Positions 34,584 to 44,100 of a stretch of DNA of 64,000 nt are shown one piece after another. Under the pieces are notes generated by a model. The model saw nothing but the letters and a program-made list of their open reading frames with translations, had not been told where the DNA came from and searched no databases. The DNA is from Shewanella oncorhynchi (lineage in GTDB: Bacteria; Pseudomonadota; Gammaproteobacteria; Enterobacterales; Shewanellaceae), in assembly GCF_012584455.1 (NCBI RefSeq), contig NZ_JABAEB010000012.1, positions 107,001 through 171,000 on the forward strand, written 5' to 3'. The translations under genes were made by a program, and so were the position numbers. Position 1 is the first letter of the stretch. Every line of letters starts with the position of its first letter.

Positions 34584-36606
34584 ATTAGGGCATAGTTTGG
34601 ATATAGCTGTATTAACTCAGTTTGCTAATGCGCTACTGCTGTCAACCTCAGCAGGGGAGTCTAAACGGCTCATTGATCCCATGCTGAAGCAGTTGTGCCA
34701 AATAGCGGCAGTGGAGTTACACCCCGAGTCTTTTTTGGATACTGAGGCGAGCCATACGCCTTTTGGTAAGGCTGTGTCACTCACTACCGCGGCGCAGTGT
34801 GCCGAAGATCCCGAGCGGGGTCGAGTCTTTATACAAGGGATTTATCAAGCAATACAAGATCGTCTAAAGGCTCATCCCGGGCAGATTGTGAACATCTTAT
34901 ATGCGGGGACTGGACCTTTTGCTTGGTTATTATTACCTCTGCTGCCGTTATTTTCTGCGAGTCAAATTCAAGTAACCTTGCTCGACATTCATCAAGCCTC
35001 GTTAGATAAAGTCACTAAGCTTATTGAACACTTTGATTTGGCTGATCGTGTGGTGGAGAGTGCCTGTGCGGACGTCACGCTTTGGCAGCCAAATACAGTC
35101 GTAAAGTTTGATGTGATTCTTTCCGAAACCATGAAGCACTTTTTGCAACAGGAGCCGCAAGTGCAAATTTTTACCCATTTACAGGCGTATCTTGCAGATG
35201 ATGGTGTGCTCATCCCGCAAAATATTGAGTTAGACGCTTGGCTTGAGTGTCGTACTGTGCAGGATTTTGTGGAGACGCATTATTTAGGGCCGTTATTCGC
35301 GCTCAACCTACAAACAGCACGCTTGCTTGCCAGTGGAGACCGCAGTTTCTTGGCTGGTACATTACTATTGCCCGATTTCAGCCCGAGTGCGGTAACGCTT
35401 AAGTTCACGACTTCCATTCAAGTTTATGGTAATTCCACGCTGAGCGAATACCAATCTCAACTCACGTTACCTCGATATCGACGTGAACATTGGCTTAAGC
35501 CACTCTCATGCCTTGCTTTTCGATATGAGCAGGGTACTCATCCCGATTTTGTGTTTGATGTTATAGAGCAAAAACTTGTGCTGGTGTCGAGTGACGATCT
35601 GAGCTGCTTAGGCATTTATCATTTGCAGCGGCTTTGGCAAAAGATACAGCTACGCAAACGGGGAGTGCCATTCACTGAACTGGCTAATGAATGGCACTTA
35701 GATAAAACCTTGCTGGATCTTTGTGGAATAGGGCTAGAGCCGGGTCTAAGAGCTTTATATCAAAATGATCATCAGTCAGCTTTTGTTGCTTACATTCAGC
35801 AAATCGCCAAGCTGACAGCCGCGGATATTGCTGGGATTAATCAGCAATTAGGCACTATTTTCCATGGATTAACGCCATCGGTCACAGTACCAGAAGTCGA
35901 AGACTTCAATTCTGCAGAGGTTGAAGACTCAAATCCGGCGGCAGTCCTCAGCGAGTCACAACTCAATTTTTGGCAAAGTGAAGGCTACTTAGTGATCCCG
36001 CAAGTACTCACGGCAGAGCAATGCGCCGCAACTCGAGATTTTATTTGGCAGCAGTTAGGAGCCAATGAACAAGATCCCACCACTTGGTATCAACCTCATG
36101 AGTTTATGCAGAAAATCATGCTGCAACTGTTTCGCCATCCGCAACTGGACGCGAATCGCCAGGCTCCACTAATCCGCCAAGTATTTGAACAATTGTGGCA
36201 GCAAACGGATTTAGTCATGACAACCGATAGAGTCAGCTTTAATCCACCTGAAACGCCAACTTGGCATTTCCCCGGTCCGGATATGCACTGGGATATGCCA
36301 CTACAGCTACCCGTTAAGTTTGCGACTCAAGGGTTAATTTATTTAACCGATACCAGTGCGGAACAAGGCGCATTCTGTTGTGTCCCCGGATTTCATCTCA
36401 AGATAGAGGAGTGGCTTCTCGAACAGAACAAGCCTGATATTGAGCTTCAGCAACAGGATTGGCATCGCTGGCAAGTAAAACCTATAGCGGCTAAAGCGGG
36501 CGATTTAATCATTTGGCACCATGCCTTGCCCCACGGCGCCAGTCCTAATCGTGGGACGTTACCGCGTATGGTGCAATACATTAACTTTTACCCTATGGCT
36601 TCCTAA
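34561..36606 (+). CDS. Fusion: class I methyltransferase + PhyH-type dioxygenase
   Basis: 681 residues combining two enzymes. The N-terminal part (about 90-430) is a SAM methyltransferase: motif I VNILYAGTGPFAW (110-122), acidic Asp142 in VTLLDIHQA, and DVILSETMKHFLQQEPQ, reminiscent of arginine-methyltransferase-like double-E loops. The C-terminal part (about 464-681) is a PhyH oxygenase: LNFWQSEGYLVIPQVLTAEQ, His576-x-Asp578 in DMHWD, and His658 in LPHGASPNRG. A short acidic linker separates them. AAGGGAG stands before the ATG, and the stop overlaps the next start (TAATG). Both substrates are unknown. Confidence 0.87.
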   Translation: MLQRSELELGHSLDIAVLTQFANALLLSTSAGESKRLIDPMLKQLCQIAAVELHPESFLDTEASHTPFGKAVSLTTAAQCAEDPERGRVFIQGIYQAIQDRLKAHPGQIVNILYAGTGPFAWLLLPLLPLFSASQIQVTLLDIHQASLDKVTKLIEHFDLADRVVESACADVTLWQPNTVVKFDVILSETMKHFLQQEPQVQIFTHLQAYLADDGVLIPQNIELDAWLECRTVQDFVETHYLGPLFALNLQTARLLASGDRSFLAGTLLLPDFSPSAVTLKFTTSIQVYGNSTLSEYQSQLTLPRYRREHWLKPLSCLAFRYEQGTHPDFVFDVIEQKLVLVSSDDLSCLGIYHLQRLWQKIQLRKRGVPFTELANEWHLDKTLLDLCGIGLEPGLRALYQNDHQSAFVAYIQQIAKLTAADIAGINQQLGTIFHGLTPSVTVPEVEDFNSAEVEDSNPAAVLSESQLNFWQSEGYLVIPQVLTAEQCAATRDFIWQQLGANEQDPTTWYQPHEFMQKIMLQLFRHPQLDANRQAPLIRQVFEQLWQQTDLVMTTDRVSFNPPETPTWHFPGPDMHWDMPLQLPVKFATQGLIYLTDTSAEQGAFCCVPGFHLKIEEWLLEQNKPDIELQQQDWHRWQVKPIAAKAGDLIIWHHALPHGASPNRGTLPRMVQYINFYPMAS

Positions 36607-37745
36607 TGGTTGATTTTAAAGAACAACAGCAACGCTATTGGTTGTTAGTTCATAATCCAGCCGCCCTGAGGGAGCTTGGCAAGGTTATGACTCTCACCAA
36701 CTTTTGCCAATATTTGCGGCTTTTTTGGCACTTACCAGACTGTGGCGATGATACGTTACTGGCCATCTTGCATACTGGTAATCGACAAAGGATAGAGCCG
36801 GATTATTCACTCTTCTGCCAGTTTTGGGCGCCAGCAGACTATGACCCTAAACGCAGAGTATTAGAGTGGATGTCCGCCGCAGAAAAACCGATTCATCCTT
36901 TCTACTCGGAGCATATTTCTGCCGTGCGGGGTCAGTTATTGTCCGCCTTGATCAAACCCCAAACTGCTCTGTTACCTGCGCCAAATCTTTCTGGGCTAGT
37001 AGAACAAGTGCAGCCTGCCGGATTTATATTTCACCTCTCTCGCTGTGGATCTACCTTAGTGTCGCGCAGTTTTGCGGGGTTATCTAAATGCAGGGCGTTA
37101 TCTGAATCGCCTTTACTGACTCAAGTGCTATTGGACAGGAGCCTATCAGATACTGAAAGACGTGCAGCTTTAATATTTTGCATTAATACCCAAGGTCAGT
37201 TGTTTCATCCTGAACAGCATTTGTTGATTAAATGGAATGCGTGGGATTTGCAGTTTTGGCCATTGATCCTATCACTTTATCCTCAAGTTCCCGTGTTATT
37301 GCTACTTAGGGACCCCGTCGAGATCTTAGCCTCACAGCAAAAGTCTGCTGGATATCATATGGTGCGACAACCGTCTCGACCTTTATTCCTTGAATTATCA
37401 GTACCAGAGGAGGGGGAGTCGATACTGGATTATCAATGTAAGGTATTGCGCTTGTTATTGGGTTATGGGTTAGAGATGAGTCAGTGTAACCAAGTGATGG
37501 TCGTGGATTATCAGGAGTTGTTACCCGCGATAGCGAATAAAATCGCAAACTGGTTTTCGTTGGCTCTCTCTAAAGAAGAGTGCAGCCAAGTCGAACAATG
37601 TCAGTTAATACACTCTAAAACAGCCACGCAGCCCTTTGTAGCAGATTCACAATCTAAACAAAGTTTTTTTTCGGCTAAGCAAAAAGAACAGATCCACCGT
37701 TATTGTAACTGGTCTAATCTTCACCTTTTTGAAACTAAAGGTTAA
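36606..37745 (+). CDS. Sulfotransferase-family protein
   Basis: 379 residues, starting on the last base of the previous stop (TAATG). The PAPS-binding 5'-phosphosulfate loop is FHLSRCGSTLVSRSFAGL (around 139-156). The 3'-phosphate region is in VPVLLLLRDPVEILASQQKS. The ~135-residue N-terminal part is unassigned. Family members transfer sulfate to sugars, tyrosines or small molecules. Operon position after two 2OG oxygenases suggests that the product hydroxyl could be a sulfation site, which is inference only. Confidence 0.8.
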   Translation: MVDFKEQQQRYWLLVHNPAALRELGKVMTLTNFCQYLRLFWHLPDCGDDTLLAILHTGNRQRIEPDYSLFCQFWAPADYDPKRRVLEWMSAAEKPIHPFYSEHISAVRGQLLSALIKPQTALLPAPNLSGLVEQVQPAGFIFHLSRCGSTLVSRSFAGLSKCRALSESPLLTQVLLDRSLSDTERRAALIFCINTQGQLFHPEQHLLIKWNAWDLQFWPLILSLYPQVPVLLLLRDPVEILASQQKSAGYHMVRQPSRPLFLELSVPEEGESILDYQCKVLRLLLGYGLEMSQCNQVMVVDYQELLPAIANKIANWFSLALSKEECSQVEQCQLIHSKTATQPFVADSQSKQSFFSAKQKEQIHRYCNWSNLHLFETKG

Positions 37746-37843
37746 CATAAATCTTGTATTTTTGTGTGATGTGAACTAGCTTTAGCCAACTATCTATATT
37801 AAAAAATATCAGCAAGTTAACGTTTTTATTCTAGGGATGGAAA

Positions 37844-38047
37844 ATGCAATCATGTACTTCAAAGTCGTTAGCCTTTTTTATTCTGCGAACGTATTTCCCT
37901 GAGTCTCTCTTTAAACCTGTCATTCGATTTGTTGAGTTTTGCCCGTTAACCCTGAGCTGCCACGACGAATTAAAGAACTATAAAGCGCTGTTAGAGTTAC
38001 TTATTACAGGGAATGTATTTGATGGTAGAAGACATAGTATTACCTAA
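37844..38047 (+). CDS. Small ORF before the GNAT gene, doubtful
   Basis: 67 codons with a decent ribosome site (AGGGATGGA) before ATG at 37844; it ends 26 bases inside the next gene. The sequence (MQSCTSKSLAFFILRTYFPE, then CHDELKNYKALLELLITGN) has no recognisable domain. It may be a leader ORF that couples translation of the GNAT gene, or chance. Confidence 0.3.
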   Translation: MQSCTSKSLAFFILRTYFPESLFKPVIRFVEFCPLTLSCHDELKNYKALLELLITGNVFDGRRHSIT

Positions 38048-38543
38048 AGCCTATTCATTGCGTTATGCGTATAAAAATGACGATGCTTTTGTATTTTCAC
38101 TATTTTGTTCTGCAAGGACGGAACTGTCTCTATTACCGCTTCCCCCACAGCAACGAGAGCTGTTAGTGCAACAACAATACCGCTTACAGCAAGCGAGTTA
38201 CGCTGCCCAATACCCTCAAGCGGTGACTCTAATCATTGAATATCAATCAATTTCTATTGGCAAAATCATACTTAATCCCTCTGTTAACGGTGTCCATATC
38301 GTCAATCCCTCTGTTAACGGTGTCCATATCGTCGATTTTGTCATCGCACCGCAATTTCGTGGCTATGGTTATGGTTCAGTCATTTTGGACTCGGTAAAAG
38401 CCTATGCCCAAGCAAAAGAGGCGAGTGTGAGTCTGAGTGTTGATCGACAAAATATGCGTGCGAAACAGTTATATCTTCGCTTGGGTTTCTTACCTTTTGA
38501 AATATCACCTACCCAAGAGTGGCTATCGTGGCCATCACCATAG
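38022..38543 (+). CDS. GNAT N-acetyltransferase with 30-bp internal duplication
   Basis: 173 residues from ATG at 38022, which has CAGGGA 9 bases upstream; an ATG nine bases earlier is too close to that site. Motif A (acetyl-CoA binding) is APQFRGYGYGSVILDSVKAY and motif B is VDRQNMRAKQLYLRLGF. A perfect 10-residue duplication (NPSVNGVHIV twice) lies just before motif A. The gene directly precedes three tail-collar genes, and I have the impression such GNAT genes recur beside this family. The substrate is unknown. Confidence 0.82.
   Translation: MVEDIVLPKAYSLRYAYKNDDAFVFSLFCSARTELSLLPLPPQQRELLVQQQYRLQQASYAAQYPQAVTLIIEYQSISIGKIILNPSVNGVHIVNPSVNGVHIVDFVIAPQFRGYGYGSVILDSVKAYAQAKEASVSLSVDRQNMRAKQLYLRLGFLPFEISPTQEWLSWPSP
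38274..38333 (+). repeat. Perfect 30-bp tandem duplication inside the GNAT gene
   Basis: Units 38274-38303 and 38304-38333 are identical, beginning AATCCCTCTGTTAACGGTGT. The duplication is in frame (+10 residues) and shows no divergence, so it is recent. It lies in the strand/turn before the acetyl-CoA loop. Confidence 0.97.
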
Positions 38544-38627
38544 GTAGTGTTGTTTGAGGGAAGAGGAAAGCGTGTGTAATCAAAAAGATGATGTATAGAT
38601 AGGTTTATTTTTATTAAGGAGTCATGG

Positions 38628-39149
38628 ATGTCTGATTTTTTTCTCGGAGAAATTAAGCTTCTCCCATACAACTGGGCACCTAAGTATTGGACTTTGTGTG
38701 CAGGGCAATTATTGCCCATCAACACCAACCAAGCGCTTTTTTCACTCTTGGGTACGACCTACGGTGGCGACGGTATCAATACTTTTGCGTTGCCGGATTT
38801 ACGTGGTCGCGTACCAGTTCACCCTAATGTTAGTGCAGGTTTGCCTCAGGGCAGTAAGGCGGGTGTTGAAAATGTAACCCTAGTACCTAACAACCTGCCA
38901 GTACACAATCACCTTGTGATGGCCAGTTCTACTGCCGGCGATACCACGTTGTTTGCAGGCAATAATATTGCTGCCGCCAAAAATGCAGCAGGTGAGGTCA
39001 ATTTGTATGGGTCCGCTGCAAGTTTACAAGCGTTGGACCCTGCAACGGTATCCAGTACCGGCGGCAATCAAGCCCATGAAAATTGTCAGCCTTCACTGGT
39101 AATGAATTATTGCATTGCCACTCAAGGCATTTACCCTTCACGTAACTAG
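38628..39149 (+). CDS. Tail-collar domain protein 1 (MdpB-like)
   Basis: 173 residues. N-terminal tail-collar domain: FLGEIKLLPYNWAPKYWTLC, AGQLLPINTNQALFSLLGTT, YGGDGINTFALPDLRGRVPV. The variable C-terminal half ends with MNYCIATQGIYPSRN. AAGGAG precedes the ATG. The fold is that of short phage tail-fibre collars, but free-standing members occur in many bacteria as microcystin-dependent (MdpB) type proteins of unknown role. First of three paralogues in a row. Confidence 0.88.
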   Translation: MSDFFLGEIKLLPYNWAPKYWTLCAGQLLPINTNQALFSLLGTTYGGDGINTFALPDLRGRVPVHPNVSAGLPQGSKAGVENVTLVPNNLPVHNHLVMASSTAGDTTLFAGNNIAAAKNAAGEVNLYGSAASLQALDPATVSSTGGNQAHENCQPSLVMNYCIATQGIYPSRN

Positions 39150-39161
39150 AGGAGAATCACT

Positions 39162-39692
39162 ATGGATCCTTATATCGGTGATATCCGTCTTTTTGCGGGT
39201 AGTTTTGCACCTAGAGGTTGGATGTTGTGCGCTGGTCAGCTATTAAGTATTAGTGAGCAAAGCACTCTTTTCGCAATTATCGGAACCACTTATGGTGGTG
39301 ATGGGGTAACAACATTTCAATTGCCGGATTTGCGCGGTCGCCTTCCGGTTGGGCAGGGTAATGGCCCTGGTCTGACTCCCCGTGTTATCGGTCAGCAGTT
39401 TGGTGTTGAATCCGTTACCTTATTAACGCCGCAAATACCTTCACACAGCCATAGTTTGTCGGCGAGTACTGCAAGTCCCTCCACATCACCTAGCCCTATG
39501 GGTAATGTCTTTGCCCACAGTAATACCGATAATATTTATGCTCCTTTGCCATCTAGCGGTGCCGATCCCCAAGTTATGAATGCACTCAGTGTGCAAGCCT
39601 CAGGGGGAACACAACCACATAATAACATCATGCCTACTACAGCGATAAATTACATCATATGTATTGAAGGCATTTTCCCATCGCGTAATTAA
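39162..39692 (+). CDS. Tail-collar domain protein 2 (MdpB-like)
   Basis: 176 residues, 12 bases after the first paralogue, with AGGAG before its ATG. It keeps the same frame of motifs: YIGDIRLFAGSFAPRGWMLC, YGGDGVTTFQLPDLRGRLPV and the end IEGIFPSRN. The middle is richer in Ser and Pro (SASTASPSTSPSPMGNVFAH). Divergence between paralogues is concentrated in the C-terminal half, as expected if they form a heteromeric assembly or bind different partners. Confidence 0.88.
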   Translation: MDPYIGDIRLFAGSFAPRGWMLCAGQLLSISEQSTLFAIIGTTYGGDGVTTFQLPDLRGRLPVGQGNGPGLTPRVIGQQFGVESVTLLTPQIPSHSHSLSASTASPSTSPSPMGNVFAHSNTDNIYAPLPSSGADPQVMNALSVQASGGTQPHNNIMPTTAINYIICIEGIFPSRN

Positions 39693-39703
39693 GGAGCGAA
39701 ATT

Positions 39704-40240
39704 ATGGATCCATTTATAGGTGAAATCCGTTTGTTGCCATTCAGCTTCGCTCCCCACAATTGGGCGCTGTGTAATGGCCAAATATTGTCAATCGCAAGTA
39801 ATACCGCGTTGTTTTCAATTATCGGAATTACTTATGGTGGCAATGGTACAACCACGTTCCAATTGCCTAATTTGCAGGGGCAGACCGTAGTTGGTGTAGG
39901 TCAGGGCCCTGGGCTGAGAACCTGGGATTGGGGCGAACAGTTTGGTGAAAATGGGGTGACGCTGATCTCCACTGAAATGCCAGCACACAACCACACGCTG
40001 ACCGGTTTGAATAATCAGGGGACTTTGCCTTCTCCGGCAGCGAATACCTATCTTGCGAAGGATGGACGTGGTGGTGGCATAGTCAACTATATGCAGGCAG
40101 CACCAGGTACGTTAAATACCACTATGGCACCACAGACTTTAGGTCTAAATGGTGGTGGTCTACCCCATGAAAACCGTCAGCCATTTATCGCATTGAATTA
40201 TTGTATTGCCCTTTATGGTGTATTTCCGGCACGCAATTAA
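39704..40240 (+). CDS. Tail-collar domain protein 3 (MdpB-like)
   Basis: 178 residues, 11 bases after the second paralogue, with AAGGAG upstream. Motifs: FIGEIRLLPFSFAPHNWALC, YGGNGTTTFQLPNLQGQTVV (the usual LPDLRGR is changed to LPNLQGQ) and the end LYGVFPARN. No phage structural, lysis or integration genes accompany the trio. The hairpin at 40251-40277 ends the transcript. Confidence 0.88.
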   Translation: MDPFIGEIRLLPFSFAPHNWALCNGQILSIASNTALFSIIGITYGGNGTTTFQLPNLQGQTVVGVGQGPGLRTWDWGEQFGENGVTLISTEMPAHNHTLTGLNNQGTLPSPAANTYLAKDGRGGGIVNYMQAAPGTLNTTMAPQTLGLNGGGLPHENRQPFIALNYCIALYGVFPARN

Positions 40241-40250
40241 TTGATGAATG

Positions 40251-40277
40251 ATCCCGGCATGTTTGTCGGGAAGTTTT
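40251..40277 (+). terminator. Terminator after the tail-collar genes
   Basis: A 7-bp stem, CCCGGCA with TGTCGGG (one G-U pair), has a short loop and is followed by AAGTTTTT. It separates the collar trio from the sulfotransferase-adhesin pair. Confidence 0.7.
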
Positions 40278-40309
40278 TAATAAATATTTTTAATTAGTAA
40301 GTCACATTA

Positions 40310-41170
40310 ATGCCAAACAAATTACATTTTATTTCAGGTTTACCGCGTGCTGGCTCGACGCTGCTCGCAGGTATACTTCGGCAAAATCCACGCTTTCATG
40401 CGGCTATCAGTAGCCCTGTAGCGGGGCTTGTGAATGGTGCCCTCGAACAAATGGGGGCTGGTAGTGAGTCCTATTCATTTTTCGATGAACATAAACGTAA
40501 GGTCATTTGTCGGGCATTAATTGATGCTTATTATCAAGATAAAAATCATCCGGTTATTTTCGACACAAACCGTCACTGGACTGCCCGTCTACATCAATTG
40601 GTAGAGTTGGTTGATGATTTTAAAGTGATTTGTTGTGTGCGCAATCCGGCTTGGATTATGGATAGTTTTGAAGTGATTTACCGTAAAAACCCATTTGATT
40701 ACAGCCGTATGTTCAATGCGGCCTCGCGTCAGACGGTTTATAGCCGCTGCGAGTCATTAATCAATGCTGGTGGTGCGGTTGGAAGTGCATGGACCGCACT
40801 CAAGGAAGCCTATTACGGCGAGTTTTCTGATCGCTTGCTATTAGTGGATTATGATCTGCTTACCCAGCATCCGGCACGCACGCTGGAGTTAATCTATCGT
40901 TTTATTGGCGAACCGCAATTCGAACACGATTTTAATAATGTCGACTATGCTGAAAATGAGTTTGACCACAATCTTGGGGTCAAAGGTTTGCATAGCGTTA
41001 AGCGGAAAGTGGAATACAAAAGTAGGCGCAGTATTTTACCGCCTGACTTATTTATGAAGTATCAAGAAATGGACTTCTGGCTGGATAGTACTGGCACTGC
41101 AGCCAATATTATTGCAAGTAAAAAACCTGTAGCACCTAACGCAAAAAATGAAGGGAATCACTTATCATGA
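40310..41170 (+). CDS. Sulfotransferase-family protein, coupled to the giant adhesin gene
   Basis: 286 residues. The 5'-phosphosulfate loop FISGLPRAGSTLLAGIL lies at residues 7-23 and the 3'-phosphate segment VICCVRNPAWIMDSFEVIYR at about 106-125. The gene overlaps the start of the 3473-residue adhesin by 4 bases (ATGA), so the two are translated together. This makes the adhesin, or a glycan on it, a plausible acceptor. It is only weakly similar by eye to the sulfotransferase at 36606, suggesting distinct acceptors. Confidence 0.85.
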   Translation: MPNKLHFISGLPRAGSTLLAGILRQNPRFHAAISSPVAGLVNGALEQMGAGSESYSFFDEHKRKVICRALIDAYYQDKNHPVIFDTNRHWTARLHQLVELVDDFKVICCVRNPAWIMDSFEVIYRKNPFDYSRMFNAASRQTVYSRCESLINAGGAVGSAWTALKEAYYGEFSDRLLLVDYDLLTQHPARTLELIYRFIGEPQFEHDFNNVDYAENEFDHNLGVKGLHSVKRKVEYKSRRSILPPDLFMKYQEMDFWLDSTGTAANIIASKKPVAPNAKNEGNHLS

Positions 41171-44100
41171 GACACGCACTGCTTAGTGGGCTTTCCTCGC
41201 TGTTATTACCATTCGGACTCTATGGTGCTGGTGCTATTGCAGCGCCGAGTTATCAGCGATCCTATTTGAGTTCATCAATAAGTGCATCGACCGATCTATT
41301 ATTGCGTTCAGACACCTCTCTACCACAGGATCTAATTGATTTATCTGGTGATCAACTGGATATCCAGAGTGCACATCCGGTGCGTGAGCTGGTGATTGTT
41401 GATGGCGCAGTGGCTGAAGCTGATAAATCGGTATTGCGTCGCGCCCTTAAACCTAGTGTTCAATTGGTAGAGTTAGATTCTTCTATCGCTGGATTACCGC
41501 AATTAATTAATGTACTTGATGGTCACAAAAATCTCGCAGCTATTCATGTGGTTTCCCACGCACAAGCTGGTGTGATACTGCTAGGCAATTCACGTATTAC
41601 CCCAGAGATAATCCAGCAAGAAGTGCAGGCATTTGCTGCGCTAAAAGGCGCGGTGCGTGAAGGTGGCGATTTATTATTTTATGGTTGTGATTTGGCCGCG
41701 AATGAAAGCGGTGAAGCGCTGCTGGATATCATTAGCAATAACACGGGTTTGGATGTTGCCGCCTCCAATAATTTAACCGGTAATGCCGAGTTGCAGGGCG
41801 ACTGGGATTTAGAAGTTACCCGCGGAAATATTGAATCTACTTTGGTGTTTTCTGAAAAAGCATTAAGGGATTTTTCAGAGGTGTTAGCGCCAATTGTAGA
41901 TGGCACTTATGATTTTGCAGGTTGGAGTGGACAGGGAACTGCACAGCTCAGCACAACCCATTTCAGATTAACCGCTAAGGGGGGGGATGGAGTCACTCAA
42001 AATCTAGGTAATGGCCTTGGCAATTTTGCTTACATGCATGGTGGTGCGACTAGCACTAACCATTATTTTTATTTGCGCGCCGATGGTACCAATACTACTG
42101 CATTTGAGTTAACGGGATTAACGGGAGGCGAGTACGCTGGCTACTCTAGTGAATTTACTAATCTGCGTATTGTCGGTTACTTGCAGAGTGGCGGAACGGT
42201 TACGTCATCTGTTGTTAACGGAGTCTCAGGTGCTCAAAACTTCGCCTTTGGTGCTGGGCAGTTAGGATCTTTTTCTGGCGTTAAGCTAAAAGGGTTCAAA
42301 TTATTTTTTGATTGTGCAAGTGCTTGTACTTTGCCAAATGATGGGCCGGAGAACTTTGAGTTTCGTAGCTTCACAGTCGCGAATGCAATAGATACTCCTC
42401 CTCTACCTACAGTAAGTGATGCCCGTATCGGTATCTCCGGCGCGTCAGGTACGAGCGGGGCATATAAAATTGGCGATATAGTTACCGCAACTTGGAATAA
42501 TACAGCTGGAGGCGACAATAACTCAGGTGTGACGGGGGTGACTGTTGATTTCTCTCAGTTTGGCGGCGGCGCCGCAGTGGCTGCAACGGATAGCAGCGGA
42601 ACTTGGACGGCAACTTATGTTATCACCTCAGGTGCGATTGATGCGTCCAGTCGTAATGTCAGTGTGACCGCAACCAATGCCCAGGGGGGAACTACTACTG
42701 CTGACACTACTAATGCTGTTGTGGATAACGTTGCGCCAGTTGTCACGGATAACCGTCTTGGCCTCAGCGGAGCCACTGGTACCGGAGGTGCCTATAAAAT
42801 TGGCGATACCGTCACCGCGACCTGGAACAACACGGCCGGTGGTGATAACAACAGTGATACGATTAGTTCAGCTACCGTCAACTTTTCACAATTTGGTGGC
42901 GGTGCCGCCGTTGCAGCAATTAACAGCAGTGGTACTTGGACTGCAACCTACACGATAGTGGCTGGTGCGATTGACACCACCAACCGGAATATTTCCTTCA
43001 GCGCAACCGATAACGCGGGCAACAATACGACAACGGCAGACACCAGCAACGCGACACTCGATAACGTTGCGCCATTTGTGTCCGATGTTTATATCGGCAT
43101 TTCCGGCGGTACTGCTGGCACTTTTATCGCTGGTGATACAGTCACTGCCAGCTGGGACAATAGCGCCATTGGGGACGATAACAGCGATACCATCAGTGCT
43201 GCGACGGCTGACTTCAGCCAGTTTGGTGGTGGCACTGTCGCGGCAACCAATAACAGCGGTACTTGGACGGCGATTTATACCTTAGTTGCGGGCGCTATTA
43301 ATACCACTAATCGTAATGTGTCAGTCACTGCAACGGATAATGCAGGTAATACCAGAACTCAGGCAGATAGCAGTAACGCCACTGTGGATAATGTGGTGCC
43401 AGCGGTAACGAGTGTTAGCGTTCCGGCCAATGCGACTTATATTACCGGGCAATCCCTCGATTTTACCGTCAATACTAGCGAAGCTATTATTGTTGGTGGC
43501 ACGCCGCGTATTACATTGACGCTCGGTGCATCCACTGTGTATGCAAGCTATCTTTCAGGTACTGGCAGCAGCGCATTGACTTTCCGCTATACAGTGCAGA
43601 GTGGCGATTTCGATACCGATGGAATAGCGATCGCGGGATCGATAGAAGCCAATGGCGGCACTTTAAAAGAGGGCTCGGGTAATACTCTGAACTTAGTGTT
43701 AAATTCGATTGGCAGCACGACGGCCGTATTAGTGGATGCGGTACCACCAACTGTGAGTAGCGTTACAGTGCCCACAGATAATACTTATGCAGTTGATGAT
43801 ACCTTGATTTTTACGGTGAGCAGCACTGAAAATGTGACTGTTAATACGGGCGGGGGTACGCCGCGTATCGTCTTGACTATTGGTGGAACAACCCGTTATG
43901 CCTCATATATCAGTGGCTCCGGAACCTCAAATTTAGTCTTTAGCTACACAGTGCAGGCCGGTGATAACGATACCGATGGTATTGGCTTGGCATCTAGTAT
44001 TGATGCCAATGGGGGCGCATTGCTTGACGGCGCGGGTAATAATTTAGCGCTTACGCTGAACTCGGTTGGTTCAACTACCGCAATTCTCGTGGATACAGCC

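Noticed and set aside
38628..40240. Prophage remnant
   Set aside because: Only tail-collar domains are present, each as a complete small gene with its own ribosome site; no other phage genes or integrase are nearby.
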